From the NCBI GenBank assembly GCA_020630095.1, contig JAHDCD010000010.1, positions 1 through 64,000 of the forward strand: a DNA stretch of 64,000 nt, written 5' to 3'. This DNA is from Rickettsiales bacterium. Lineage in GTDB: Bacteria; Pseudomonadota; Alphaproteobacteria; Rickettsiales; UBA8987. Shown piece by piece: positions 35,353-44,157 of this stretch. Position 1 is the stretch's first letter; every line of letters begins with the position of its first letter. The notes under the pieces were generated by a model. It did no database searches and was not told the origin of the DNA. It saw only the letters and a program-made list of their open reading frames with translations. The position numbers were made by a program, and so were the translations under genes.

Positions 35353-36489
35353 ATGAGCAATACACAATTAAACGTTATCGAAAATAGAACTGTAGGCATG
35401 GCTGAAATTAAGCTAAGCGAGCAAGAAATTAATGCGGCATTAGAAGTGTTAAAATCAGGCGCTTTAAGACAAGGCAAGCATTGCGATTCATTTGAACAAG
35501 AATTCGCAGAATATTGCGGTGCAAAATATGGTGTTACTTGTTCTAATGGTAGTGCAACGTTACATTTAATTTATACGGCTATTTTATCTCAAGGTGATGA
35601 AGTGCTAGTTCCTTCATTCACATTCATTGCTACGGCATCTATGGTAAGTGCAGCTGGTGGTAAGCCAATCTTTTGCGATATTGACCCTGAATCATGGAAT
35701 ATCGACCTTGAAGATGCGGCATCTAAAATTACAGAAAAAACTAAGGCAATCTCACCAGTTCACCTATTTGGTAACTCGTGTGATGTTGACGCGATTGTAG
35801 AGTTTGCTGAAAAGCATAATTTAGAAATTATCTGGGATAATGCCCACGCTCATGGTACAGAGTATAAAGGCACTAATGTTGGTAAGTTTGGTGACTATAG
35901 CTCTTACTCATTCTACCCATCTAAAAACATGTTTGTTGGTGAAGGTGGTATTATTTTAACAAATAACGAAGAGCATTATACTAAGTTAAAATTCATGCGC
36001 TCACATGGTCAAACGGGTAAATATCTACATACGCTAGATGGTTTTAACTACCGCATGACAGATGTTGAAGCGGCGATCGGTAGAGAACAGCTTAAGCGTT
36101 TTGATGATATGCAAAAAATTCGTTTAAGAAATTATGATTTCTACGAAAAAGAATTTGCTAATATTGATGGCGTGAATACTCAAAAGAGAATTGAAGATTC
36201 GGTACATGGTGTACATCAATATTGCATAACTATTGATAGTGAAAAACTTGGCCTATGTAGAGATGGCATTCAAAATAAACTAAAAGAGAAGGGGGTATTT
36301 ACTGGTGTTCACTATCCAAGAGGTTTACATCAACAGCCAATATTCATTGAAAAATATGGTTTTAAATCTTTGGCTGTTACAGAAAAAGTTGCTAATACTA
36401 TTATGGCTATCCCTGTTCACCATGGCGTTACAGAGGAAGATGCTCAATATGTTGTTGATTGCTTCAAAGAAGTTATTAGTAACAAATAG
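35353..36489 (+). CDS. DegT/DnrJ/EryC1 family sugar aminotransferase
   Basis: PLP-dependent aminotransferase that adds an amino group to a keto-sugar nucleotide. The frame is open from TTG 35335, but the ATG at 35353 (MSNTQLNVIENR) is preferred. Family features: GKHCDSFEQEFAEYCGAKYG, SNGSATLHL, VPSFTFIATA, the cofactor segment IIWDNAHAHG, the PLP lysine in SFYPSKNMFVGEGG, and GFNYRMTDVEAAIG. Length (378 aa) is usual. It is translated into the next gene through a TAGTG overlap. Probably makes an amino sugar that the upstream acyltransferase acetylates. Confidence 0.9.
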   Translation: MSNTQLNVIENRTVGMAEIKLSEQEINAALEVLKSGALRQGKHCDSFEQEFAEYCGAKYGVTCSNGSATLHLIYTAILSQGDEVLVPSFTFIATASMVSAAGGKPIFCDIDPESWNIDLEDAASKITEKTKAISPVHLFGNSCDVDAIVEFAEKHNLEIIWDNAHAHGTEYKGTNVGKFGDYSSYSFYPSKNMFVGEGGIILTNNEEHYTKLKFMRSHGQTGKYLHTLDGFNYRMTDVEAAIGREQLKRFDDMQKIRLRNYDFYEKEFANIDGVNTQKRIEDSVHGVHQYCITIDSEKLGLCRDGIQNKLKEKGVFTGVHYPRGLHQQPIFIEKYGFKSLAVTEKVANTIMAIPVHHGVTEEDAQYVVDCFKEVISNK

Positions 36490-37685
36490 TGCTAAGTAAA
36501 ATTAAAAGATTTTTCTACCTATCGAGAACCTTTTTTAAAAGATATAAAACCTACAGGTTCCATAGTATTAATTTTCGCGATAATCTAATTATCAATCGCA
36601 TAGTTCACTTCAATACTGCGAGCTATAAGTATAAAGATAAGTTGAAAGCGGATTTATTTATCTCACATGGCGTAAAATCTTTATATGCAGCTAATATGTA
36701 CGCAAAGCAATATGGTGTAGATGTTATATGCGATGTTGTTGATATACCTGACTTTAATAATAGAACTGCACAAAGTAACTTAAAGGAATCATCATCATAT
36801 TTTTTAAATGATTTTATCGACAGTCAACTTGATAAAACAAAATCATTATTCACTGTAGGTAGTTCAATTGGAGAATACTTAACGGATAAATATAATAAAA
36901 AAGTTACAGTAATTCCTAATTATAAGCCTGAATCCGAGTATCAAAAAAATGATGCACTAAGGAAGCTTTATAACCTTAAAGCAGAAGATAAAATTATCCT
37001 TGTACCAAATAATATTGTTCACTCATTTGAGAATATTATTGAAGCCTTATCCCAACTGCCAAGTGAGTATCATGTTGTTACTATTGGTAAAATAGCACCA
37101 CGCAAATACCTAGAAGAAGTTAAAAGGCTAATCTCAGAAAAAGGTTTAAATGATAGAGTGCATATTCATGGTAATGTTACTTATAAAGAATATATTTACT
37201 TAGCCTCAGGCGCGGATGTTGGTGTTATATGTTTAGATAAAAATAGGCTTAATGTTAGGCTTTCATACCCAAATAGATTATTTGATATAGCTGCAGCAGG
37301 TTTGCCAATTATTGCACCCAAAATTAAAGATATTGAAACATTTATTAATAAAAATAAATGCGGAATAGTCATTGATGATATTGAGTCAAACTTACTTAGT
37401 AAGGCTGTAATTGACGCTATCGATAATAAAGATAGTCTATCAAAAGCCTCACTTGAAGCTACTAAGAAGCATAATTGGCAATATTCTGAAGATATTCTAA
37501 CTAAGGAGTTAAAGGGTATTAAATCTATAAGCTTAATTACAATGAATGATGCTACAGTTAATCAAAGAATAGGCAAAATGCTAAATACATTCTCTAAGTT
37601 AGGAATAGAGGTAAAAATCCTTTGTATTAGTGAGAATACAAAATCAAAGGATAAGCTATATATAGTTCCTAAAGCTGGCTTCTAA
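36489..37685 (+). CDS. Glycosyltransferase family 4-like protein with a foreign C-terminal fragment
   Basis: Starts with GTG overlapping the previous stop. Residues 1 to about 345 form a GT-B protein: an N-terminal acceptor domain with DVVDIPDFNNR, a linker VTVIPNYKPES, then a donor domain with IILVPNNIVHSFENI, GNVTYKEYIYLASGADVG and SYPNRLFDIAAAGLPIIAPK (the usual E replaced by D/N). The last 50 or so residues (SISLITMNDATVNQRIGKML...LGIEVKILCI) look like the first beta-alpha-beta of a second glycosyltransferase, cut off where the opposite-strand oxidoreductase gene ends (17-base overlap). So this is a truncated double glycosyltransferase or a fusion. Confidence 0.75.
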   Translation: MLSKIKRFFYLSRTFFKRYKTYRFHSINFRDNLIINRIVHFNTASYKYKDKLKADLFISHGVKSLYAANMYAKQYGVDVICDVVDIPDFNNRTAQSNLKESSSYFLNDFIDSQLDKTKSLFTVGSSIGEYLTDKYNKKVTVIPNYKPESEYQKNDALRKLYNLKAEDKIILVPNNIVHSFENIIEALSQLPSEYHVVTIGKIAPRKYLEEVKRLISEKGLNDRVHIHGNVTYKEYIYLASGADVGVICLDKNRLNVRLSYPNRLFDIAAAGLPIIAPKIKDIETFINKNKCGIVIDDIESNLLSKAVIDAIDNKDSLSKASLEATKKHNWQYSEDILTKELKGIKSISLITMNDATVNQRIGKMLNTFSKLGIEVKILCISENTKSKDKLYIVPKAGF

Positions 37686-38658
37686 TCTTTTCTGCAATTT
37701 CCATAACTGCAACACTATCATCTAGTGTGCATTTTACAGGCTTCCGCTTCTCATTTAAAGCGCCTATAAAATGTTCAAACTGGAATTTAAATAAATTATT
37801 ATCATTAAATTCTAGTGCATTTGCGCCGGCTTCAAAATTATCTGTAGATTTAATTAAGAATAAATTACTTTTATAGTTAGGTTGAATTGACCCGTTGAAA
37901 GACCCGTTATCACCTTGTATTTCAATATATTGAAAGAATGCTGGTGTAACAAAGTCAGCAATAATGGTAATATTAACGCCAGATTTAGATTTTAATTTAA
38001 TTAGTAGATAATCTTCAGCATCGCATGTAACTTGCTCGCCCTGAATTTTTCTATCCGGTAACCTTATATCTGAATCTAGAACTTCAATCTCACTAATTTC
38101 ACCAAAATACCAGTAGGCAAGATCAATCATATGAACCGCCATTTCACTTAGTGCGCCACCTCCAGTAGCCTTTTGATGCTTCCATTTCATGTGGTTGCCT
38201 CTACCGCCTATTCTAAATAAAGCTGTATGAATGTTACCTAAATCGCCATTGTCCAAAATATCTTTGGCTTTGTTTAACGCAGGCGCGAAGCGATAAATAT
38301 AACCAACCATAGCAATAGAATTATTCTCTTCCGCAAGTTTTGCTAAAGCTTTATCATCTTCTAATGATGTAGTAAGTGGCTTTTCACAGAAGAAGCTTTT
38401 ATTTGATTTAATTGCCTGCTCAGCAAATTTTTTATGGAAATGAACTGGAGTACAAATATCAACTGCGTTAATTGAACTATCGGTAAAAATATCATTATCG
38501 TTAATTGCAACTTCGCAATCAAACTGCTCAGCAAGGCTATTTGCAGCTTCCTGATTTACATCAAAAAGGACAATATCCTTAACGCCATTATCTTTTAATC
38601 CTTTAATATGTTTGGGAGCCTGTTTACCACAACCAATTACTGCAATTTTATTATTCAT
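37669..38658 (-). CDS. Gfo/Idh/MocA family sugar oxidoreductase
   Basis: NAD(P)-dependent sugar dehydrogenase of 329 aa. The Rossmann start IAVIGCGKQAPKHIKGL, DICTPVHFHKKFAEQAIKS, the catalytic EKP motif (SFFCEKPLTTS), YIYRFAPALNKAK, and the later GGGALSEMAVHMIDLAYWYFG with the conserved His-Asp are all present. With the aminotransferase and acyltransferase on the opposite strand it could form the WbpB-WbpE-WbpD type route to a diacetamido sugar. It overlaps the upstream methyltransferase gene by 8 bases and is the distal gene of that pair. Confidence 0.88.
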   Translation of the reverse strand: MNNKIAVIGCGKQAPKHIKGLKDNGVKDIVLFDVNQEAANSLAEQFDCEVAINDNDIFTDSSINAVDICTPVHFHKKFAEQAIKSNKSFFCEKPLTTSLEDDKALAKLAEENNSIAMVGYIYRFAPALNKAKDILDNGDLGNIHTALFRIGGRGNHMKWKHQKATGGGALSEMAVHMIDLAYWYFGEISEIEVLDSDIRLPDRKIQGEQVTCDAEDYLLIKLKSKSGVNITIIADFVTPAFFQYIEIQGDNGSFNGSIQPNYKSNLFLIKSTDNFEAGANALEFNDNNLFKFQFEHFIGALNEKRKPVKCTLDDSVAVMEIAEKIRSQL

Positions 38659-40531
38659 TTTCTTTACCTGATAAAATATCTTTTATACTTTTTGATGTTT
38701 GTTTAATTTTTTCTTTTAATTCTAGATTTTCGGCTTTTAGTTTTGAAAGCCTTTCATTACCAGATAATTTTTGATTTTTTATCTTATCCTTTAAATCATC
38801 ATTTTGTTTTTTAAGCTCTTCCAGTTTAGATTTTAAAGAGTCTATTAGTTTTTTATTAGCTTCAAAGCTTTCTCTCTTTGATGCAAACTTTTCTTCATTA
38901 ATTTTTTTATGATCTTCAAATTTTGTTTTTAAATTATCCAAAGATTTATTATTTTTTTCAATAAGCTCAGCTTTCGAAGCTAACTTCTCTTCGTGGAATA
39001 CCTTCTGTTCGGTGAGTTTACTTTTTAGCACGTCCGAGGTTTTACTCTTTGAGTTAATTTTATCTTCAAATAATTTTTTTTGCTCTTCCAGTTTGCTTTT
39101 AAGAAGGTTTATTGTTTCTTGATTATTGGTTATCGCATCATCTTTAGCGCTTAGCTTTTTATCGTATAAATCTTTCTGAGAGGAGATTTTATCTGTTAGC
39201 TTCGTTACACTAGAGTCTCTAATAGTAAGTTTTTGTTCATAAAGTTTCTTCTGCTCTTCAAGCTTAGACTTTAAATTTTCAACAGAGTTTGCTTTGTTGA
39301 TAAGCTTAGATTCTAATGAACTTTTTTGTGTGTTATATAATTTTTCTCTCTTCTTTAAATTATCACCACTAGCCTGTAGCGCGTTCTTTAACTTATCGTC
39401 TGCTATTGCAAGTCTAGCTTTAAGTTTTTCTTCTTTAGAAGATGCTTTAGCTGCATTAGTTTCAATCTTCTTTTCTAAGGCAGAAACTTTCTTTTTATAA
39501 AAAGATTCTTTATCAAGAACTTTGCCATTTTTCTCGATAGTACTTAGTGTCTTATCTTTAAGACCAATATAATAATCTTGTAAGAACCCTATATTAGCAA
39601 CAGATTGATCTTTGTTGGTTTTTATTAAAATATCTGTCGGATAATCATACCCTCTAGTTCTAGGGGTTGTTTCTTTTAGTACATATTTAAATGAAATTGG
39701 GTGATGATATTCTCTTTTATAAAAGAATTCTCTAGAGTTCTGAAAAAATAATAAGCCATCTTGATTTAACTTTTCATAAAATAACTGCATATAGCTGAAT
39801 GCAGACTTTTCAGGCATTTCCTGAACGGATGCCACGTTAATTGCAACATCAAGTGAAATATTTTTTAATTGCGTATCAATATCCGTCGCACTTAAAATAT
39901 AGATATCATACTTTTTAGTATCTAAGCCATCACCATTAAAACTTGCTCCAATTTTTTTGTCAGGAAATCTATTTACAAGATAAGCATACTGGTACCATAT
40001 TGATTCAGGAATAGCGTCAGCAAGTATATAGCAGTAGTTCAATTCAGAGTTTGTTACAAACTCTTCAGTAAGAACTCCAAACCCACCACCAACTTCAAGG
40101 ATGTTAAGGCGTTTTTTTCTTAACTTTTTTGGTAAGAATTTATCAATAAGCAAGTAATCTTGAGGAACGGATAGGTCAGCGCACGTAAGGTCATCAAAGC
40201 GTTCCTTACGCCTATCTATAAGCTCTTTATACTCATAGCCAAGGTCAGCGCTTATCATATAGGCTGAGTAATCATTAATTTGCTCTAAGTAATCTAAATT
40301 AATCAATGCACTACCCATCCACAAAGGTAACATTTCTTGAAAAGTTACAGGAGAGTTTTTTGAAATGTTACGATTTAGAAGTTCTTTTAAATTCCAGCGA
40401 GTTATTTTAGAAAAATCACTTTTTGAATTTTCAATTTCTTTATATAATTTTGCAATAAGATTTGGATTAGGATCAAAACTAAGTTTAGTTAGTTTAGTAT
40501 TATTACTATTTTTTACCTTATCGTTAGTCAT
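38651..40531 (-). CDS. Sugar methyltransferase fused to a ~300-residue coiled coil
   Basis: A 626-aa protein. Residues about 1-310 form a SAM-dependent methyltransferase of the 'putative sugar O-methyltransferase' kind: motif I LNILEVGGGFGVLTEEF near 150, YILADAIPESIWYQYAYL, ISLDVAINVASVQEMPEKS and FFQNSREFFYKREYHHP. From about 318 to 620 the chain is an uninterrupted Lys/Glu/Leu coiled coil with a repeating LKSKLEEQKKLYEQKL unit. The arrangement recalls WbdD, in which a methyltransferase caps O-antigen and a coiled coil measures chain length. No kinase domain is present, but a YrbL-like protein is encoded nearby. Role inferred. Confidence 0.75.
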   Translation of the reverse strand: MTNDKVKNSNNTKLTKLSFDPNPNLIAKLYKEIENSKSDFSKITRWNLKELLNRNISKNSPVTFQEMLPLWMGSALINLDYLEQINDYSAYMISADLGYEYKELIDRRKERFDDLTCADLSVPQDYLLIDKFLPKKLRKKRLNILEVGGGFGVLTEEFVTNSELNYCYILADAIPESIWYQYAYLVNRFPDKKIGASFNGDGLDTKKYDIYILSATDIDTQLKNISLDVAINVASVQEMPEKSAFSYMQLFYEKLNQDGLLFFQNSREFFYKREYHHPISFKYVLKETTPRTRGYDYPTDILIKTNKDQSVANIGFLQDYYIGLKDKTLSTIEKNGKVLDKESFYKKKVSALEKKIETNAAKASSKEEKLKARLAIADDKLKNALQASGDNLKKREKLYNTQKSSLESKLINKANSVENLKSKLEEQKKLYEQKLTIRDSSVTKLTDKISSQKDLYDKKLSAKDDAITNNQETINLLKSKLEEQKKLFEDKINSKSKTSDVLKSKLTEQKVFHEEKLASKAELIEKNNKSLDNLKTKFEDHKKINEEKFASKRESFEANKKLIDSLKSKLEELKKQNDDLKDKIKNQKLSGNERLSKLKAENLELKEKIKQTSKSIKDILSGKENE

Positions 40532-40550
40532 AGTACTTTTCAGCCGACAC

Positions 40551-40598
40551 TATTAATATAGATATTTACAATGAAAACGCTATAAATATCTATATTAA
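40551..40598. repeat. Perfect 17-bp inverted repeat in a divergent promoter region
   Basis: ATTAATATAGATATTTA (40551-40567) is exactly complementary to TAAATATCTATATTAAT (40582-40598) around a 14-base loop. It fills most of the 91-base gap between the divergent methyltransferase and glycosyltransferase genes, so it probably affects both promoters. Confidence 0.6.
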
Positions 40599-40622
40599 TT
40601 TAACGCTCACCTCTATCTGTCT

Positions 40623-42029
40623 ATGAAACTTATAGGTAAAAAAAAGCAAAATAAAAAACTTAAAATTCTTTTAGCACCAATGAATTTGGCAAATATGCCA
40701 ATACAAATTGTAAACGCTCTTAAGGAAAGGGGCTACGAAGCCGAACATGTGCAATATACATTAGGTCAGGGGCATGCATTTGGTTATAAACTTGATAGAG
40801 AGATTAACCTAAAAGAGCATGGCGGTAAAGTAGGTGGTCATATTGCAATGGTAAGGGAATATCTTGAAAGAGATTTTGATATTTTTCATTTTTGGAATAA
40901 ATCTTTAATGTACTGGAATGATTATACTCATAATACGGGTTTTGATATTCCATTAATAAAGGCACGTAATAAGCATATATTATTCAGGTTTTCAGGTTTT
41001 GATGTAAGACTTCCATCAAAAGATTTAGAAGCTAACCCATATAGTCCATTTAGATATGGTTATGAGCACAAGTTCGATGAAAAGGTTCAACAAAAATATT
41101 TAGACTTTTTAGATGAATACGTAGATCAGTTTTTAGTTCAAGATCCTGAATTGCAACAATTTTGTCCTAAAGCCAAAATTATACCACGTGCCTTAGACTT
41201 GCAAGAAATGCAATTTGTAGGTATAGAAAAAAATGAAAAGCCATTGATTGTTCATGCTCCATCTAATGATGAATGCAAGGGAACAAAATTTGTAGTTAAA
41301 GCTGTTGAGGAACTTCAAGATGAAGGCTTAAACTTTGATTTCAAACTAATAAAAGGTATGAAGCATGAAGAAGCGATGGCTTGGTATAAAAAGTCAGATG
41401 CTATTGTTGATCAGCTTTTAATTGGTGCAACTGGTGTTCTTAGTCTAGAAGCGATGGCCTTAGGTAAACCTTGCTTAGTTAACTTAAGAGAAGATTTGTT
41501 CAAACCTTTCTATGGTAATGAGCTTCCCGTCCTTAATTCAAATCCAGATAATATTAAAAAGAATATCAGTAAAATTGTTAAAGATTATGACCACAGAAAG
41601 CATTTGTCTAAATTAGGTAGAAAAACTGTTGAGAAGCATCATGATATTAATAAGGTAATTAAACAGTTTATAGATCTTTATAGCGATGTGCATAAAAGAG
41701 ATATAATTAGACCAACGGGTTTAAAGGATGTTGATTATCTTGAGTTTCAAAATAACTATACATTAAAGAAAACCACCCATGCGAGAGTATATGAGCGCTC
41801 TTTAAAGGAGCTAAAGCTAACTATAAAAGATGATAGTCTTAAAGGGTTAGGAATTAACTGTACATATGATGAGTGTAAAGAGGTGTCTAAAGATTTGCAC
41901 CCTAAGCTAAAGGTGGCAATTCTAGAGCAATTCTTACCTAAATTTGTTATTCTTATAATGAAAAAATTTCCTTGGTATAAAAAAGCAATTAAACAATATG
42001 AAGGAACAGTAGTTAAAAAGGTGAAGTAA
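40623..42029 (+). CDS. Glycosyltransferase (GT4-like)
   Basis: A 468-aa cytoplasmic glycosyltransferase. N-terminal domain: KILLAPMNLANMPIQIVNALKE, then DIFHFWNKSLMYWND and HILFRFSGFDVRLPSKD. Donor domain from about 200: PLIVHAPSNDECKGTKFVVKA, KGMKHEEAMAWYKKSDAIVDQ and GATGVLSLEAMALGKPCLVN, the GT4 nucleotide-sugar-binding pattern. After a GT-B C-terminal helix, about 100 residues (from PTGLKDVDYLEFQNN) are extra, ending with a basic amphipathic stretch (KKFPWYKKAIKQY) that may touch the membrane. Sugar and acceptor unknown. Followed after 3 bases by the YrbL-like gene. Confidence 0.83.
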   Translation: MKLIGKKKQNKKLKILLAPMNLANMPIQIVNALKERGYEAEHVQYTLGQGHAFGYKLDREINLKEHGGKVGGHIAMVREYLERDFDIFHFWNKSLMYWNDYTHNTGFDIPLIKARNKHILFRFSGFDVRLPSKDLEANPYSPFRYGYEHKFDEKVQQKYLDFLDEYVDQFLVQDPELQQFCPKAKIIPRALDLQEMQFVGIEKNEKPLIVHAPSNDECKGTKFVVKAVEELQDEGLNFDFKLIKGMKHEEAMAWYKKSDAIVDQLLIGATGVLSLEAMALGKPCLVNLREDLFKPFYGNELPVLNSNPDNIKKNISKIVKDYDHRKHLSKLGRKTVEKHHDINKVIKQFIDLYSDVHKRDIIRPTGLKDVDYLEFQNNYTLKKTTHARVYERSLKELKLTIKDDSLKGLGINCTYDECKEVSKDLHPKLKVAILEQFLPKFVILIMKKFPWYKKAIKQYEGTVVKKVK

Positions 42030-42032
42030 TCT

Positions 42033-42623
42033 GTGGCAGTAATTCTTAAAAATAAAACTCCATTCGCTAAGGGTAGTAATCGAGAATGTTATGTACATCC
42101 GTATAATCCTATGAGGTGTATAAAGGTTATAAGAAATCCATATTTCTATTCTAAGAGGGGTTTTTTTACAGCTCTACTAAGATTTTTAAAGCTTGCGATA
42201 TATACTGTATTGCCGTCGTTAGATGAAAATAGAAGAGAGTACAGATACTACAAGCGAATATCAAAAATAGAGGGCTTTGAAAAATTCTTTCCTAAATGCT
42301 ATGGAATTCTAAAAACTGATATTGGGTATGCTTTAGAATATGATTTAATTAAAGACAGTAAGACAGGTCAGGTATCTAAAACAATTAATCGCGAAGCATT
42401 CAAAAATAGGCTTAAGGATAGGTATAGCGACTCATATATAACTAGTGCCAATAACTTAATTAGCTTTATTAAAGAGAATAAAATTTCTTTAAGGGATATT
42501 GCGGGTTGTAACATATCGGCCAGATTAATTGACCATGAAAATGTTGAGATATTTATTGTAGATGGAATAGGTAGAAGCAAAGTAGATAATATAGCAAAAT
42601 TAGAGAATATACTGCTAGGCTAA
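42033..42623 (+). CDS. YrbL-family kinase-like protein
   Basis: A 196-residue protein starting with GTG. It matches the YrbL/PhoP-regulated family, which has a protein/LPS-kinase-like N-lobe: PFAKGSNRECYVHPYNPMRC (glycine loop) followed by IKVIRNPYFYSKRG with the presumed Lys, EYRYYKRIS, FPKCYGILKTDIGYALEYDLI (hinge), and a C-terminal NISARLIDHENVEIFIVDGIG resembling the HRD-DFG region. In glycan loci such proteins are suspected of phosphorylating a sugar or core Kdo/heptose. Nearly touching the upstream glycosyltransferase gene, so cotranscribed. Confidence 0.75.
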   Translation: MAVILKNKTPFAKGSNRECYVHPYNPMRCIKVIRNPYFYSKRGFFTALLRFLKLAIYTVLPSLDENRREYRYYKRISKIEGFEKFFPKCYGILKTDIGYALEYDLIKDSKTGQVSKTINREAFKNRLKDRYSDSYITSANNLISFIKENKISLRDIAGCNISARLIDHENVEIFIVDGIGRSKVDNIAKLENILLG

Positions 42624-42629
42624 CAATCT

Positions 42630-42645
42630 GTTGCAAAAGTGCAAC
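42630..42645. terminator. Small hairpin after the YrbL-like gene
   Basis: GTTGCA-AAAG-TGCAAC is a perfect 6-bp stem eight bases after the stop. Only a weak T-rich tail (TCTTG) follows, so termination is uncertain. It marks the start of the 148-base leader region of the porin gene. Confidence 0.35.
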
Positions 42646-42771
42646 TCTTGATAAAAACATCATGACATAAAATCAATAAGTCTAATTTTTACTTTAACAT
42701 CATTCATATCTAGTTAAGAAAGTTAATAATTAAAACTTAACCCTAAGTAATTAGGTAAATTATTAAATAAA

Positions 42772-44037
42772 ATGAAAACTTTTTTAACTACTTCTGCATT
42801 GGTTGCTGGCTTCGCTCTAGCTTCTACTGCTAACGCTGGTGGTCTTCCAACTAAATATGTTGAGCCTGCTCCAGTATACACTCCAACTTACACTACTGCT
42901 ACTGTTTCAGCTCCTGCTGCTACTACAACTACAACTACAACTGCTGCTGTTGCAGCTCCTGTAGTTGCTGCTGCATCTGCTGGTACTGAAGGTTTAGACA
43001 TCACTATCGGTGGTTTCTCTGACTTCCAAGCTGGTTTTGTTGATCACGATGCTCAAAATGGTTCTAACGACATTGAGTTCCGTAACGACACTGAAATTCA
43101 CTTAGCGGTAGAAGGTTCTACTGACGGTGGTATTAACTATGGTGCTGTTGTTGAATTAGAAGCTGATGTTTCTGCTGATGCTGATGGTCAAGGTGTAAAC
43201 GCTGATAAAACTTACCTATTCGTTGAATCTTCTGCAGGTCGCGTAGAATTAGGTAACGTTGATGGCGCTGAAAACAGATTAGCTGTTAACGGTGGTATCA
43301 TTTCTCGTGCAACTGGTGGTATCGACGGTGACTTCGGTCACTTCGTTACTGATGGTACTAACACTTTAAACAATGGTCTTGGTAACGGTTTAATCACTAC
43401 TCCAGGTCTTGTTTCTCAACTTCGTGAAAACGTAGCTGAAGATGCAACTAAGATTTCTTACTATACTCCACGTTTCGCTGGTTTACAGTTAGGTTTATCT
43501 TACACTCCTGAAGATGGTTCTGCTGGTCAGTCTTTATTCAACGCTGAAACTTACGAAAACATCATTTCAGCTGGTATTAACTACGCTTTAGACCTTGATG
43601 GTATCGGTGTAGAATTATCAGTAACTGGTGAATTCGGTGATGCTGCTAACAACGCTAATGACGATCTTGAGTCTTACGCTGTTGGTTTAGGCTTTAACTT
43701 CGAAGGTTTCCAAATTGCTGGTTCATACGGTGATTTAGGTAACTTAGACGCTATCACTTCTCCAGGTGTAGCTGCTAACGTTGAAGGTGAATACTACGAT
43801 GCTGCTATCGCGTTTGAAACTGGTCCATTCGGTGTATCTGTTGGTTACTTAGCTTCTGAGCTTGGTACTAATGAATTCACTAACATTTCAGTTGGTGCTG
43901 ACTACGAGCTTGCTCCAGGTCTAGTTCCTTACGTAGAAGTTAACTTCTTCGAAGCTGAAGACGGTACTGGTGCTGGTAATACAATTACTGATAACGAAGG
44001 TACTGTTGTATTAGTTGGTACTCAGTTAGTATTCTAA
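42772..44037 (+). CDS. Outer-membrane porin
   Basis: The 421-aa protein has a standard signal peptide (FLTTSALVAGFALASTANA), an unusual Pro/Thr/Ala-rich linker (residues about 25-70, with a run of eight Thr), then a 16-strand-type Gram-negative porin: ITIGGFSDFQAGFVDHD, FRNDTEIHLAVEGSTDGGI, RVELGNVDGAENRL, DATKISYYTPRFAGLQLGLSYTPED, and a C-terminal strand ending LVGTQLVF with the terminal Phe used by BAM. Codon choice is strongly biased (GCT, GGT, ACT, CTT) compared with the neighbours, indicating very high expression. A strong terminator follows. Confidence 0.9.
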   Translation: MKTFLTTSALVAGFALASTANAGGLPTKYVEPAPVYTPTYTTATVSAPAATTTTTTTAAVAAPVVAAASAGTEGLDITIGGFSDFQAGFVDHDAQNGSNDIEFRNDTEIHLAVEGSTDGGINYGAVVELEADVSADADGQGVNADKTYLFVESSAGRVELGNVDGAENRLAVNGGIISRATGGIDGDFGHFVTDGTNTLNNGLGNGLITTPGLVSQLRENVAEDATKISYYTPRFAGLQLGLSYTPEDGSAGQSLFNAETYENIISAGINYALDLDGIGVELSVTGEFGDAANNANDDLESYAVGLGFNFEGFQIAGSYGDLGNLDAITSPGVAANVEGEYYDAAIAFETGPFGVSVGYLASELGTNEFTNISVGADYELAPGLVPYVEVNFFEAEDGTGAGNTITDNEGTVVLVGTQLVF

Positions 44038-44067
44038 TTTAATTAGATAACTAATTATTTACTTTAG

Positions 44068-44099
44068 AGCCTCCGTATTTATTGATACGGAGGCTTTTT
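44068..44099 (+). terminator. Rho-independent terminator of the porin gene
   Basis: AGCCTCCGTAT, loop TTATTG, ATACGGAGGCT is a perfect 11-bp stem followed by TTTT. It is the strongest classical terminator in the window and fits a highly expressed gene. Confidence 0.9.
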
Positions 44100-44157
44100 A
44101 GTAACAGCTTCTTACCCACTTCTGAATTTTCCTATCTCTTTCTACCTCCATAAAACA

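Noticed and set aside
42712-42755. TTAA-rich stretch upstream of the porin as a CtrA site
   Set aside because: The TTAA pairs are spaced by 3, 5 and 10 bases, not 7, so they do not fit the motif.
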